Shown one piece after another: positions 33,624 to 42,113 of a stretch of DNA of 43,467 nucleotides. Every line of letters starts with the position of its first letter. The stretch's first letter is position 1. Source of the DNA: Muribaculaceae bacterium (GTDB lineage Bacteria; Bacteroidota; Bacteroidia; Bacteroidales; Muribaculaceae). The position numbers and the translations under genes are program-made. The notes below the pieces were generated by a model. That model saw nothing but the letters and a program-made list of their open reading frames with translations, ran no database searches and was not told where the DNA came from. The DNA is taken from the NCBI GenBank assembly GCA_009775265.1, contig VSPG01000017.1:1-43467 (forward strand), written 5' to 3'.

Positions 33624-35540
33624 ATGAAAAAACTATTACCGGCCTTTATGCTCGCTCTCCTTTGCAGCACTGCGCAGCTATTCGCCGCCAACGGAGAAGT
33701 GCTACCCATATTCCAGGAAGATTTTTCAGGATTCTCAAAAGGCTCCGAATCCGAACCCGACGCTGAGGAATCGTCGTCTTTGAGCGAAACAATACCTGCC
33801 GACATCACTCACGGCTATCAATGGAAAGGCCGCGGCATCCATCAGGCTGGCGGAGTGTGCGCCATACTCTCCTACGACGACCGCACCTATGGCAAATCAT
33901 CAGGATGGATACAGACCCCGTATATCGATGTACGGCTCGACAACGGCAATTTCACTCTCAGATTCAAGGCGCGCTCGTTGAATGCAGAAGGCGATGAAAT
34001 CGTCCTTTACCTTTACGACAAATACTCAAGCAACTACCTCTCAATGGTGAGGCAGGCCATCACTCCCGAATGGAACACATATGAAATACCGTTCGTGCAC
34101 AACGTCTTCGGCAACAGGCTGGCTTATATACAGATAGGCGCTGTCGACTACGACTGGCTCATTGACGATGTGGACGTGCTTCAGGACGTTTACGACATCT
34201 GCGCGCCCCACGCCACCGCGCCCAAAGATGTCGATTTCACCCAATTCACAGCGCAATGGGATTCCGTATGGTCCGCAGATTCATATCTGGTATCGGCGTA
34301 TTATTACAATGAAGGAGAAAAGACTCCCGACAACCGCACCTACATCTGCACCGACGTGCCGTCCACGAAAACCGAATTTACAGTCACCGGCACGGACAAA
34401 CAACGGACTTACTACTTCACCGTAAAAGCCAAAAACGACAAATACACGTCCGCCGAGTCCAACGAAATCAGAGTCTACGTGCCCATTTCACATATGGACG
34501 TGCCTGTGACGCAAGCGCCGTCCGGCATAACGGAATCAGGCTATACCGCAAACTGGCTGCCTACGGAGCGAGCAATGGGCTACGCCATACGCCACATGCT
34601 CCGGCACACCGCCACATGCGACGAAACATACACCATAATACACGAGGACTTTGAGACTATAACCGAAGGCACAACCGAACAGCCAGGATATTTCTACGAC
34701 TACAACCTTGACAAATACAGCAAGCTTCCGGGGTGGAAAGTGAACATGGGCTGCACGGCAGAAGGCATGATTGGAATCGACAATTACTACCTTACGTACG
34801 AGCCCGGAATGATCACGTCGCCGCAATTCGACTTCTCCGACAACGACGGCAAATACTCCGTCAAGCTGAAAGTACTCACTCTCAGCGCCGGCGAAAAGGT
34901 GTATGTCGACAGCTATTCCGCACCCGACACCGAACCGCAACGCGGAGAATACCTTATGGAGACCGAAGGCGAACACTCTTTCACACTCGATTTCACTAAC
35001 GGCTCCGAAACCACGTACTTCACGATAACATTCTCTGCCGAAACCGACCTCAGCTTCAGCAACAAAGACAAACTGTTCATCGACGACTTATATATAATCC
35101 GCGAGCTAAAGGCAGGCCAAAGCGTCGTCAAGAATATCGCTTCCTTCGAAATCGAAGGAGATGATACGAGCTACGAGTTTTCCGGCCTCGAAGCAAACGC
35201 CGGCGAAGTGTTCCTGTATTCCGTAGCCGCCTGGTCATGGTCGCTTGATGAAGAAGGCATATGGGGACCGACAATATATTCCGACTATTCCGAACCCCGG
35301 GAAGTAATGCTACAGTCTTCATCCGTGACAGATGCCGTAAGCCGCTACTCCAAAGTGTATTCACACGCGCGCACAGTGTTTGTCGAAACGACACCCGGAA
35401 CCGAAATAAGGCTCACCGGTATCGACGGACGCATAATCGCAGCCCGCAAAGCCGCTGCGCCGTGCGAATCTTTCACCCTTTCCGCACCCGGTATATTAAT
35501 AATATCGGTAGGCAGCGACATTTATAAACTGAAAATATAA
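33624..35540 (+). CDS. Secreted multidomain protein with FN3-like and jelly-roll domains and T9SS-like tail
   Basis: The 638-residue protein has a signal peptide (MKKLLPAFMLALLCSTAQLFAA). A jelly-roll module (about 30-195) begins LPIFQEDFSGFSKGSES. FN3-like strands (about 205-300, including DFTQFTAQWDSVWSADSYLV) and a second FN3-like/jelly-roll part (TESGYTANWLPTERAMGYAI, then TIIHEDFETI) follow. The C-terminal tail (EIRLTGIDGRIIAARKAAAPCESFTLSAPGILIISV) resembles the T9SS type A sorting domain. It is probably surface-exposed or released. The ATG at 33624 follows the promoter at 33534-33567. The FN3-like and jelly-roll parts suggest binding to glycan or protein, by inference. Confidence 0.7.
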   Translation: MKKLLPAFMLALLCSTAQLFAANGEVLPIFQEDFSGFSKGSESEPDAEESSSLSETIPADITHGYQWKGRGIHQAGGVCAILSYDDRTYGKSSGWIQTPYIDVRLDNGNFTLRFKARSLNAEGDEIVLYLYDKYSSNYLSMVRQAITPEWNTYEIPFVHNVFGNRLAYIQIGAVDYDWLIDDVDVLQDVYDICAPHATAPKDVDFTQFTAQWDSVWSADSYLVSAYYYNEGEKTPDNRTYICTDVPSTKTEFTVTGTDKQRTYYFTVKAKNDKYTSAESNEIRVYVPISHMDVPVTQAPSGITESGYTANWLPTERAMGYAIRHMLRHTATCDETYTIIHEDFETITEGTTEQPGYFYDYNLDKYSKLPGWKVNMGCTAEGMIGIDNYYLTYEPGMITSPQFDFSDNDGKYSVKLKVLTLSAGEKVYVDSYSAPDTEPQRGEYLMETEGEHSFTLDFTNGSETTYFTITFSAETDLSFSNKDKLFIDDLYIIRELKAGQSVVKNIASFEIEGDDTSYEFSGLEANAGEVFLYSVAAWSWSLDEEGIWGPTIYSDYSEPREVMLQSSSVTDAVSRYSKVYSHARTVFVETTPGTEIRLTGIDGRIIAARKAAAPCESFTLSAPGILIISVGSDIYKLKI

Positions 35541-35554
35541 CGTCGGCAATAAAG

Positions 35555-35610
35555 ACGGCACAAATAAAAAGGAGAGAACGACATCGTTCTCTCCTTTTTA
35601 TTTGTGCCGT
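35555..35610. terminator. Bidirectional terminator, 26-bp stem
   Basis: A perfect 26-bp stem (35555-35580 with 35585-35610) with an ACAT loop lies between the secreted gene and the convergent ferredoxin gene. Confidence 0.9.
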
Positions 35611-35616
35611 TAGCCC

Positions 35617-35787
35617 TTATGCGGGGGGATTGATAGCACCGGTGGGGCATACTTCTGCGCAGCTGCCGCATTCGATGCATGTATCGGGATCGATGTGGTA
35701 GATTTCGCCTTCAGAAATAGCTTCTACGGGGCATACGGGCAGGCAAGTGCCGCAAGCCACACAGATGTCGGTAATTACGTAAGCCAT
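35617..35787 (-). CDS. 2[4Fe-4S] ferredoxin
   Basis: The 56-residue protein has two CxxCxxCxxxCP clusters: CVACGTCLPVCP and CIECGSCAEVCP, separated by 28 residues counting from first Cys to first Cys. This is the clostridial-type 2[4Fe-4S] ferredoxin. It is a small cytoplasmic electron carrier, probably for pyruvate:ferredoxin oxidoreductase or hydrogenase reactions. The ORF is open to 36087, but the ATG at 35787 (MAYVITD) gives the correct size. The -7 element at 35836-35843 supports it. Confidence 0.95.
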   Translation of the reverse strand: MAYVITDICVACGTCLPVCPVEAISEGEIYHIDPDTCIECGSCAEVCPTGAINPPA

Positions 35788-35835
35788 AGTGGTGGTTGTT
35801 GGAAAAATTGAATAATAGTGTTGTTTTTCTCGATG

Positions 35836-35843
35836 CAAATTTA
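35836..35843 (-). promoter_or_regulatory. -7 element for the ferredoxin gene
   Basis: The minus strand reads TAAATTTG, 49 bases before the ATG. Confidence 0.45.
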
Positions 35844-35891
35844 GTGCTTTTTTCAATATCACACCCCTTATAATACAATTTTTAGACAAAA

Positions 35892-35923
35892 TTTGTTTGA
35901 TAAAAAGAGATTGGCTAATTTTG
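35892..35923 (+). promoter_or_regulatory. Promoter of the coiled-coil membrane protein gene
   Basis: TTTG (35892-35895), a 20-base spacer and TAATTTTG (35916-35923). It rules out the upstream start at 35897 and supports the ATG at 35948. Confidence 0.65.
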
Positions 35924-35947
35924 TACGCTGATATAGAACACCTACCG

Positions 35948-36943
35948 ATGATTGACAATAAAAACAGCAAGCCCGCAGCAGACGACGGGTTTGAAATAGA
36001 CGAAGTGCGCATCCGCAAACCGCGCGACAAGAAAAACACTATCGTGCTGTATGCGGTGGTGGCTGTAGCTGTGATAGCCCTCGGCATAGGCGGATGGATG
36101 GCTTACGACGCATCGTCGCGCAACAGCGCGCTTGAAGAAGCTCAGGCGCTCATCGAACAGCAGCAGCTCGACATGGAGCAGATGCAGCTTGAGCAGGACT
36201 ACGAAGACCTTAACCGTGAGTTCGCCCAATTCGAAAATTCACGCCAGCTAATCCAGGACGACTCCGTCAAACGTGCCCTTGCTGAAAAATACGAAGCGGC
36301 ACGCCTGCAAGTGGAGCAGCTCCAGAACGAGCTAAAAAGCGAGCGACGGAAAAGTTCGGCGGAAATAGCCAAACTGCGTAGCGAAATCGACACTCTGCGC
36401 GCCCTGCTCCGGCACTATGTCGAAGAAATAGACCGCCTTAACAAAGAAAACGCAGCCCTGCGCAGCGAAAACGAAGAGATAAAATCGCAGAACCAGCGTC
36501 TGAACTCGCAAGTGGCCGAAACGTCGCGTCGCAACGAAGTGCTCAGCGAACGCATGACTCTCGCCGAAAAACTCAACGTGACGGGTCTGAGCCTCACCGC
36601 GCTCAACAAAAAAGGGAAAAAAGAGAAACGCGTGGCCAAGGCGACGCAACTGATGGTAAGTTTCACCATTCCACAGAACAATTCCACCCCGGTAGGCGAA
36701 AAAACGATATACATGCGCATAGTATCGCCAAGCGGGCAATTGCTTGACGGAGGCGGCAGTTTCAGTTTCGAGGGCGGTTCCGTTCCGTGTTCGGCAAAAC
36801 GCACCATAGAATATGCCGGTGAAGAAATCGGAGGAGTCACAATATACTGGGATGTGAACACCGCACTGACGGCTGGAGAATACACCGTAGAGCTGTTCGC
36901 CGACAATTACCGGCTTGTACGCCGCAGTTTCACATTAAATTAA
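35948..36943 (+). CDS. Single-pass membrane protein with long coiled coil
   Basis: The 331-residue protein has a basic cytoplasmic N-terminus (about 1-30), one membrane helix (IVLYAVVAVAVIALGIGGWMAY, about 31-52) and a heptad-rich coiled coil (about 58-215; EEAQALIEQQQLDMEQMQLEQ, EIDRLNKENAALRSENEEI). The C-terminal domain (about 230-331) is an Ig-like sandwich (MVSFTIPQNN, YTVELFADNYRLVRRSF). Such proteins occur in Bacteroidales as hypothetical envelope proteins. The topology suggests a spacer arm in the periplasm. It may be co-transcribed with the MgtC-like gene, 19 bases downstream. Confidence 0.7.
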   Translation: MIDNKNSKPAADDGFEIDEVRIRKPRDKKNTIVLYAVVAVAVIALGIGGWMAYDASSRNSALEEAQALIEQQQLDMEQMQLEQDYEDLNREFAQFENSRQLIQDDSVKRALAEKYEAARLQVEQLQNELKSERRKSSAEIAKLRSEIDTLRALLRHYVEEIDRLNKENAALRSENEEIKSQNQRLNSQVAETSRRNEVLSERMTLAEKLNVTGLSLTALNKKGKKEKRVAKATQLMVSFTIPQNNSTPVGEKTIYMRIVSPSGQLLDGGGSFSFEGGSVPCSAKRTIEYAGEEIGGVTIYWDVNTALTAGEYTVELFADNYRLVRRSFTLN

Positions 36944-36962
36944 CGACGCCGCACGCCGCGCA

Positions 36963-37685
36963 ATGGATTTCATAGACCAAATAACAGTCGACATCCTTTC
37001 CGACCGGGTCACGACCATCGGAGCGGTGTTCAAGCTCGTGCTGAGCATGCTGCTCGGCTGCTGTGTGGGGATCCAGCGCAAGCGCAAAGGCCAGCCGGCA
37101 GGAGTGCGCACATTCTCGCTCATATCGATGGGCGCCACTCTTGCCATGATTCTTTCCATCTACGTGCCTCAGGAGTATCTCGGCCTTAAGAACGGCGACC
37201 CCGGGCGCATAGCCGCGCAGGTCATCAGCGGAGTAGGTTTTCTCGGAGCCGGAGCCATAATACAGATGAAAGGCTCAGTGCGCGGCCTCACCACTGCGGC
37301 CGGCATATGGATGGTAGCAGCCATCGGAATGGGAGTAGGAGTCGGTCTTTACATAATAAGCATAGTGGCCACCGCCCTTATTCTGATAGTGCTCGTGCAG
37401 GTAGAGCGCATCGAGCACGTGACGTCGATGGGAGCCGATTCCCGCATCATACGCATCGAGTCCACCGTGATAATCCCCGACGTGGCACAATACAGAGACG
37501 CGCTGCACGAGGCCGGAGCACAGTTGAAAAGTTTTTATCTCACCTACGACTACGAACGCAACATAACCAATCTCAACCTTGTAGTGCTGCTCCGCGAAGG
37601 CATCGACAGCCTCAAGGTGCTCGGAAGCCTCGAGCACATATATCCCACGCGCAGCATCACGCTCGCAAACCAGCTTAATATCTGA
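36963..37685 (+). CDS. MgtC/SapB family membrane protein
   Basis: The 240-residue protein has about four N-terminal helices with the MgtC signature: SMLLGCCVGIQRKRKGQPAGVRTFSLISMGATL, then ISGVGFLGAGAIIQMKGSVRGLTTAAGIWMVAAIGMGVGVGLY. A soluble C-terminal ACT-like domain (about 160-240) follows. MgtC proteins affect Mg2+ adaptation and ATP synthase activity in other bacteria; SapB-like members are often of unknown function. It precedes the kinase gene by 3 bases. Confidence 0.9.
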   Translation: MDFIDQITVDILSDRVTTIGAVFKLVLSMLLGCCVGIQRKRKGQPAGVRTFSLISMGATLAMILSIYVPQEYLGLKNGDPGRIAAQVISGVGFLGAGAIIQMKGSVRGLTTAAGIWMVAAIGMGVGVGLYIISIVATALILIVLVQVERIEHVTSMGADSRIIRIESTVIIPDVAQYRDALHEAGAQLKSFYLTYDYERNITNLNLVVLLREGIDSLKVLGSLEHIYPTRSITLANQLNI

Positions 37686-37688
37686 CCT

Positions 37689-38528
37689 ATGAAAATAATT
37701 GCCGACAGCAGCACCACCCGCACCGAGTGGGTACTCGTCGACGGCGACCGTGTGGTGGAGCGCGCTTTCACTTCCGGCATGAACCCATTTTTCCAGACAC
37801 GCCGCGAAATATCACACTGCATACGCCTCGAACTTCCCGACAGTTTCTTCCGGCGCCGTTGGGACCACGTGCATTTCTACGGCTCGGGGTGCAGCAGCGC
37901 AGATAAGAACAAAGTGATGGAATCGTCGCTCGTGGCCCAATTCAAAACCCCGGTCACAGTGAGCAGCGACCTGCTCGGAGCCGCCCGCGGACTGCTCGTA
38001 CGTAAGCCGGGGCTGGCCTGCATTCTCGGCACGGGCTCCAACTCGTGCCTGTACGACGGACACGAAATAGTGCGCAATGTCCGAGCGCTCGGTTTCATAC
38101 TCGGCGACGAAGGTTCTAATGCCTATCTCGGCAAAACGTTCATAGCCGACGTACTCAAAAATATAGCGCCGGCCGACCTCTCGGAAGCATTCTTCGAACA
38201 TTTTTCAGTATCTCCCAACTCAATAATGGACGAGGTGTACAGCGCACCCATGCCTTCGCGGGCACTTGCGCGATACTCGCGCTTCCTTGCCGACCACACC
38301 GACAATCCATACGTCTACCAGCTCGTGTATGCCGGTTTCATGCGCTTTTTCACCCGCAATATCGCCGCATACGACTTCCATGACAGACCGATATGCTTCG
38401 TGGGCTCCACGTGCGTGGCCTACCGCGACATCCTCGAACGGGCCGCCGCCGATTTCGGCGTCACCATTGCCAAAGCGGAGAAAAGTTCGATGCCCGGCCT
38501 GATAGAATACCATTCAACTGAAATATAA
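37689..38528 (+). CDS. BadF/BadG-type ATPase, probable N-acetylglucosamine kinase
   Basis: The 279-residue protein shows the ASKHA fold: an N-terminal phosphate loop (MKIIADSSTTRTEWVLVDG), CILGTGSNSCLYDGH, GFILGDEGSNAYLGKT (adenosine-binding side) and a C-terminal FVGSTCVAYRDIL. It matches the BadF/BadG/BcrA/BcrD family, whose Bacteroidales members are usually annotated as GlcNAc kinases. It would phosphorylate an amino sugar or related substrate in the cytoplasm. It directly precedes the alpha-fucosidase gene with 11 bases between, consistent with sugar catabolism. Confidence 0.85.
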   Translation: MKIIADSSTTRTEWVLVDGDRVVERAFTSGMNPFFQTRREISHCIRLELPDSFFRRRWDHVHFYGSGCSSADKNKVMESSLVAQFKTPVTVSSDLLGAARGLLVRKPGLACILGTGSNSCLYDGHEIVRNVRALGFILGDEGSNAYLGKTFIADVLKNIAPADLSEAFFEHFSVSPNSIMDEVYSAPMPSRALARYSRFLADHTDNPYVYQLVYAGFMRFFTRNIAAYDFHDRPICFVGSTCVAYRDILERAAADFGVTIAKAEKSSMPGLIEYHSTEI

Positions 38529-38539
38529 CCATAACAGCC

Positions 38540-41014
38540 ATGAAAAACATACGTCTGCTTGCAGCAGCGGCGGCTCTTGCCGTATGCGCCACACTATCCG
38601 CGACAGACTTGACTCTGCGTTACGACAGCCCCGCCGCCTTATGGACATCGGCGCTTCCTCTCGGCACAGGACGCACGGGAGCCATGGTTCACGGCGGAGT
38701 GGAAACGGAAGAAATACAAATCAACGAAGATTCTTTCTGGGGCGGAGCTCCACACCATAACAACCGGGAAGTCGCTCCGGAAACACTCGCCGAAGTGCGG
38801 CGTCTCATTTTTGAAGGCGAATCGCAGAAAGCACAGGATCTGATAGGCGCCGAATTCTATTCCGGACGCAACGGTATGCCGTTCCTAAACCCGGGCAGCG
38901 TGATGCTCGACATGGCACACCGCGGAAACGCCTCCTCCTACTGCCGTAGCCTCGACCTTGAACGTGCCATGGCTGTGACGGAGTACGAGTGCGACGGCAT
39001 CCGCTTCCGCCGCGAAGCCTTCGCGTCAATTCCTGGCAATTTCATCTGCATGCGCCTGAGCGCCGACAAAGGCGGCGCATTGTCGTTCCGCATGCGCTAC
39101 GACTCCCAGCTCGAGCACACCGCCACATCCGACGGCGACATCCTTGCAGCCACCGTGCAGGGCGTGGAACATGAAGGAGTGCCTGCCGCGCTCCACGCCC
39201 GCGTCCTCGCGAAGGTAGTGCCCCATGGAGGCAAAACATCGGCAGACGGCAGCAGCATTGCCGTGACCGGAGCGGACAGCGCCACCATCTACATAGCGGC
39301 CGCCACCAATTTCGAAGACTTCCGCCATACAGGCGCCGATGCCGGACTACGCGCACGCAACATCCTCGACGCCGCTGCCGCTCTCACGTTTGACGAAGCC
39401 TATGCCGCCCACCGGAATGTATACGACGCCCAGTTCGGCCGTGTAAAGCTGGACCTCGGCAATAGTAAAGCAGACATCCGCCCGACAGATATGCGCGTGG
39501 CATCGTTCGCTGCCGACAACGACCCGGCGCTCGCGGCGCTCCTGTTCCAATACGGACGCTATCTGCTCATATGCAGTTCGCAACCCGGCACCCAGGCGGC
39601 CAACCTGCAAGGCCTGTGGAGCCGCGAACGGCTTGCCCCGTGGGACGGCAAATACACCATCAATATCAACGCACAGATGAACTACTGGCCGGCCGAACCA
39701 GCCAACCTTGCAGAATGCCATGAGCCGCTGTTCCGCCTCGTGGACGAGCTGTCGGTGCAAGGTGCCGAAACCGCACGTGCCTACTACGGCGCACGCGGAT
39801 GGGTAGCGCATCACAACACCGACATATGGCGTTCTGCCGGGATGGTCGATTTCGCCTATTTCGGCACATGGCCCCACGGAGGTGCATGGCTGGCCACGCA
39901 TCTGTGGTCGCACTACCTTTACGGCGGCGACACCGAATTCGTACGGGCACACTACCCCGCCATAAAAGGAGCGGCCGATTTCTACATGAGCTACCTTATT
40001 CCGCACCCCGCCCATGACGGAGTGCTCGTGTGCTCGCCGTCGCTGTCGCCTGAGCACGGTCCCGTAATCGACGGTCGCGAATCCCCGTCGTCCATTGCCG
40101 CAGGCTGCACCATGGACAACCAGATTGTGCGCGACGCCCTCAGCACGGCTCTCGCCTCCACACGTCTGCTCTACGGACACAACGCCTACTGCGACAGCCT
40201 GCAGGCTGTGATGGACCGCCTTCCTGTCATGCGTATAGGCCGCCACGGCCAGTTGCAGGAATGGCTCGACGACCTTGACGACCCCAACGACGCACACCGC
40301 CATATCTCGCATGCCTACGGGCTTTATCCGTCATCGCAGATTACACCGTTCTCGACACCCCTCCTCGCCGCAGCCGTGCGCAACACGCTGCTACAGCGCG
40401 GAGACATCGCCACCGGATGGTCGATAGGCTGGAAACTGAACCTATGGGCACGCCTGCTCGACGGCGAACATGCCTATGCCATAGTGCGCACACTCATAAA
40501 CCCGCTGCCGTCCGACGCCGCGTCAAAGGAATACCCCGACGGACGGCTGTATCCCAACCTTTTCGACGCGCATCCGCCATTCCAGATTGACGGAAACTTC
40601 GGCTTCACCGCCGGCGTGGCGGAAATGTTGCTGCAGAGCCACGACGGAGCCATGCACCTGCTTCCTGCGCTCCCTACTATGTGGGCTGAAGGAAGCGTGA
40701 CAGGATTGCGTGCACGTGGCGGTTTCGAGGCCGACATGAACTGGCGCAACGGACAGTTGGCCAAGGCGCGCGTACGTTCCTCGCTCGGCGGCAACCTGCG
40801 GCTACGCAGTGCCGTGCCCCTCAAAGGCGAAGGCCTGAAACCGGCAACGGCTGAAAACCCCAACCCGTTTTTCGCAACAACACCTGCGGCCGTGCCGCTC
40901 GTCTCGGACAAAGCCGAAATAGAGCCGATGCGTCTGCCGCAGGTATATGTCTACGACCTCCCAACCACCGCAGGAGGCGAATATGTGGTGCGTGCCGCTA
41001 CCACATCGGAGTGA
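38540..41014 (+). CDS. GH95-family alpha-L-fucosidase
   Basis: The 824-residue enzyme has a signal peptide (MKNIRLLAAAAALAVCATLSA). The GH95 layout is visible: an N-terminal sandwich (LRYDSPAALWTSALPLGTGRTGAMVHGGV, INEDSFWGG), a large alpha/alpha barrel with NINAQMNYWPAEPANLAECHEP near 376 (the Asn-rich active-site region) and SPSLSPEHGP near 500 (candidate acid glutamate), and HISHAYGLYPSSQITP. The C-terminal region has GFEADMNWRNGQ near 730. GH95 enzymes remove alpha-1,2-fucose from mucin or milk-type glycans by inversion. It is likely periplasmic. The kinase gene upstream may act on a released sugar. Confidence 0.9.
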   Translation: MKNIRLLAAAAALAVCATLSATDLTLRYDSPAALWTSALPLGTGRTGAMVHGGVETEEIQINEDSFWGGAPHHNNREVAPETLAEVRRLIFEGESQKAQDLIGAEFYSGRNGMPFLNPGSVMLDMAHRGNASSYCRSLDLERAMAVTEYECDGIRFRREAFASIPGNFICMRLSADKGGALSFRMRYDSQLEHTATSDGDILAATVQGVEHEGVPAALHARVLAKVVPHGGKTSADGSSIAVTGADSATIYIAAATNFEDFRHTGADAGLRARNILDAAAALTFDEAYAAHRNVYDAQFGRVKLDLGNSKADIRPTDMRVASFAADNDPALAALLFQYGRYLLICSSQPGTQAANLQGLWSRERLAPWDGKYTININAQMNYWPAEPANLAECHEPLFRLVDELSVQGAETARAYYGARGWVAHHNTDIWRSAGMVDFAYFGTWPHGGAWLATHLWSHYLYGGDTEFVRAHYPAIKGAADFYMSYLIPHPAHDGVLVCSPSLSPEHGPVIDGRESPSSIAAGCTMDNQIVRDALSTALASTRLLYGHNAYCDSLQAVMDRLPVMRIGRHGQLQEWLDDLDDPNDAHRHISHAYGLYPSSQITPFSTPLLAAAVRNTLLQRGDIATGWSIGWKLNLWARLLDGEHAYAIVRTLINPLPSDAASKEYPDGRLYPNLFDAHPPFQIDGNFGFTAGVAEMLLQSHDGAMHLLPALPTMWAEGSVTGLRARGGFEADMNWRNGQLAKARVRSSLGGNLRLRSAVPLKGEGLKPATAENPNPFFATTPAAVPLVSDKAEIEPMRLPQVYVYDLPTTAGGEYVVRAATTSE

Positions 41015-42038
41015 ACGGCTCTGCCCCGCGCAGCCTGTCGTTGACACAACCATAGACTGCGCGGTGCTTGGATGTGTCAAGTTTAAGCACTGGAGACCCG
41101 GGTGTAAGCATAAGGCGGTCGAGTTCTATCCAGAAATTTCCCAAATTGTCGGTAAAGCGGAAATAGTAGACATGCCTCTTAAGGTCAGCCATGCTGCGCC
41201 ATTGTGTCATGGACACATTTGGCTCGCCCACCACGTTGTAGCCGTACGGCACGCTCACGTTCGCCATCAGAGTCGATAGCGCCGCTACGGCCACATCGCC
41301 CTTGAGGTTGCCCGGAGTATGCCGGAGGAAAAATGTACCACGCACAAAGCGGTCGGCGGAACGCACCGTGCCGGGAAGCATGTTCACACCTCCCACGCCC
41401 TCCCAATAGGCGTTGATAGCCTGCATCTGCGGCAGACCCGGGTCGTTGGCCAGCACCTGCAGTTCGCGCCCGCGGTACAACTTTGTCTTTCCGCCCTCAT
41501 ACTCTATGAACATAGTGTTGCCCGTGGCGTCAGTAATAGCCCAATGCAGCTGCGACACGGTACCGCCGTCGAACGTAGTACCGGAAATGGCGAAATCATT
41601 CTTCGAGAACCATTCGTAAGCCTCGTCCACTGTGGCAAAGTTGTCAAGGAAATAGCTCACAAGCACCGCAAGACTCACCACAGGAGTGCCCTTTGGAGCC
41701 ACTGCATCGCTACGGTAGGAGCCAGTCTTGCAGAACAATCCGTTCATCACAAGACCGCGTTCGTTCATGCCTTCCGTCACCCCGCCGTCATATCCCACGG
41801 CAAGGACAGAGCCGTACTTCGACACCCATTCATACCTCGGCCCCGACGGCATACTTACCTTTTTCATACCGGCAGGATATACGTACAGGTTCGTAGGAAT
41901 GGGGGTGCGCCAGTCAAGTGTGCGCCCCACTATCACCTCCGAGGAATCGTCAGATATATATGTGATGCGCGAACACGGACTTGCCGACAATGCGCCCATA
42001 GCGGCGGCACAGGCGAGAAATAGTCTGAAACGTTTCAT
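40998..42038 (-). CDS. Choloylglycine hydrolase/penicillin-acylase family Ntn-hydrolase
   Basis: The 346-residue protein has a signal peptide ending ALSASP/C, which frees Cys22 as the N-terminal nucleophile. Conserved positions follow: R39 and D42 in GRTLDWR, an EGMNERGLVMNGL segment with the expected Asn, and DRFVRGTFF with the expected Arg. The fold is the conjugated bile acid hydrolase/penicillin V acylase family. The substrate may be a bile salt, an acyl amide or an N-acyl homoserine lactone. It faces the GH95 gene and overlaps it by 17 bases at the 3' ends. Confidence 0.9.
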   Translation of the reverse strand: MKRFRLFLACAAAMGALSASPCSRITYISDDSSEVIVGRTLDWRTPIPTNLYVYPAGMKKVSMPSGPRYEWVSKYGSVLAVGYDGGVTEGMNERGLVMNGLFCKTGSYRSDAVAPKGTPVVSLAVLVSYFLDNFATVDEAYEWFSKNDFAISGTTFDGGTVSQLHWAITDATGNTMFIEYEGGKTKLYRGRELQVLANDPGLPQMQAINAYWEGVGGVNMLPGTVRSADRFVRGTFFLRHTPGNLKGDVAVAALSTLMANVSVPYGYNVVGEPNVSMTQWRSMADLKRHVYYFRFTDNLGNFWIELDRLMLTPGSPVLKLDTSKHRAVYGCVNDRLRGAEPFTPMW

Positions 42039-42071
42039 ATCTTTCTTTTATGTAAATTCGTTATTCATTTA

Positions 42072-42079
42072 TAACTTTG
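42072..42079 (+). promoter_or_regulatory. -7 element for the ATP-grasp-like gene
   Basis: TAACTTTG (TAnnTTTG), 35 bases before the ATG at 42114. The gap 42039-42113 serves two divergent genes. Confidence 0.5.
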
Positions 42080-42113
42080 CATGCTCAAACATTGTTCATA
42101 AACCTCACGCACC

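Noticed and set aside
39347..40312. Long minus-strand frame of 321 codons opposite the GH95 gene
   Set aside because: Antisense shadow; no domain, and the GH95 frame shows family motifs across the whole stretch.
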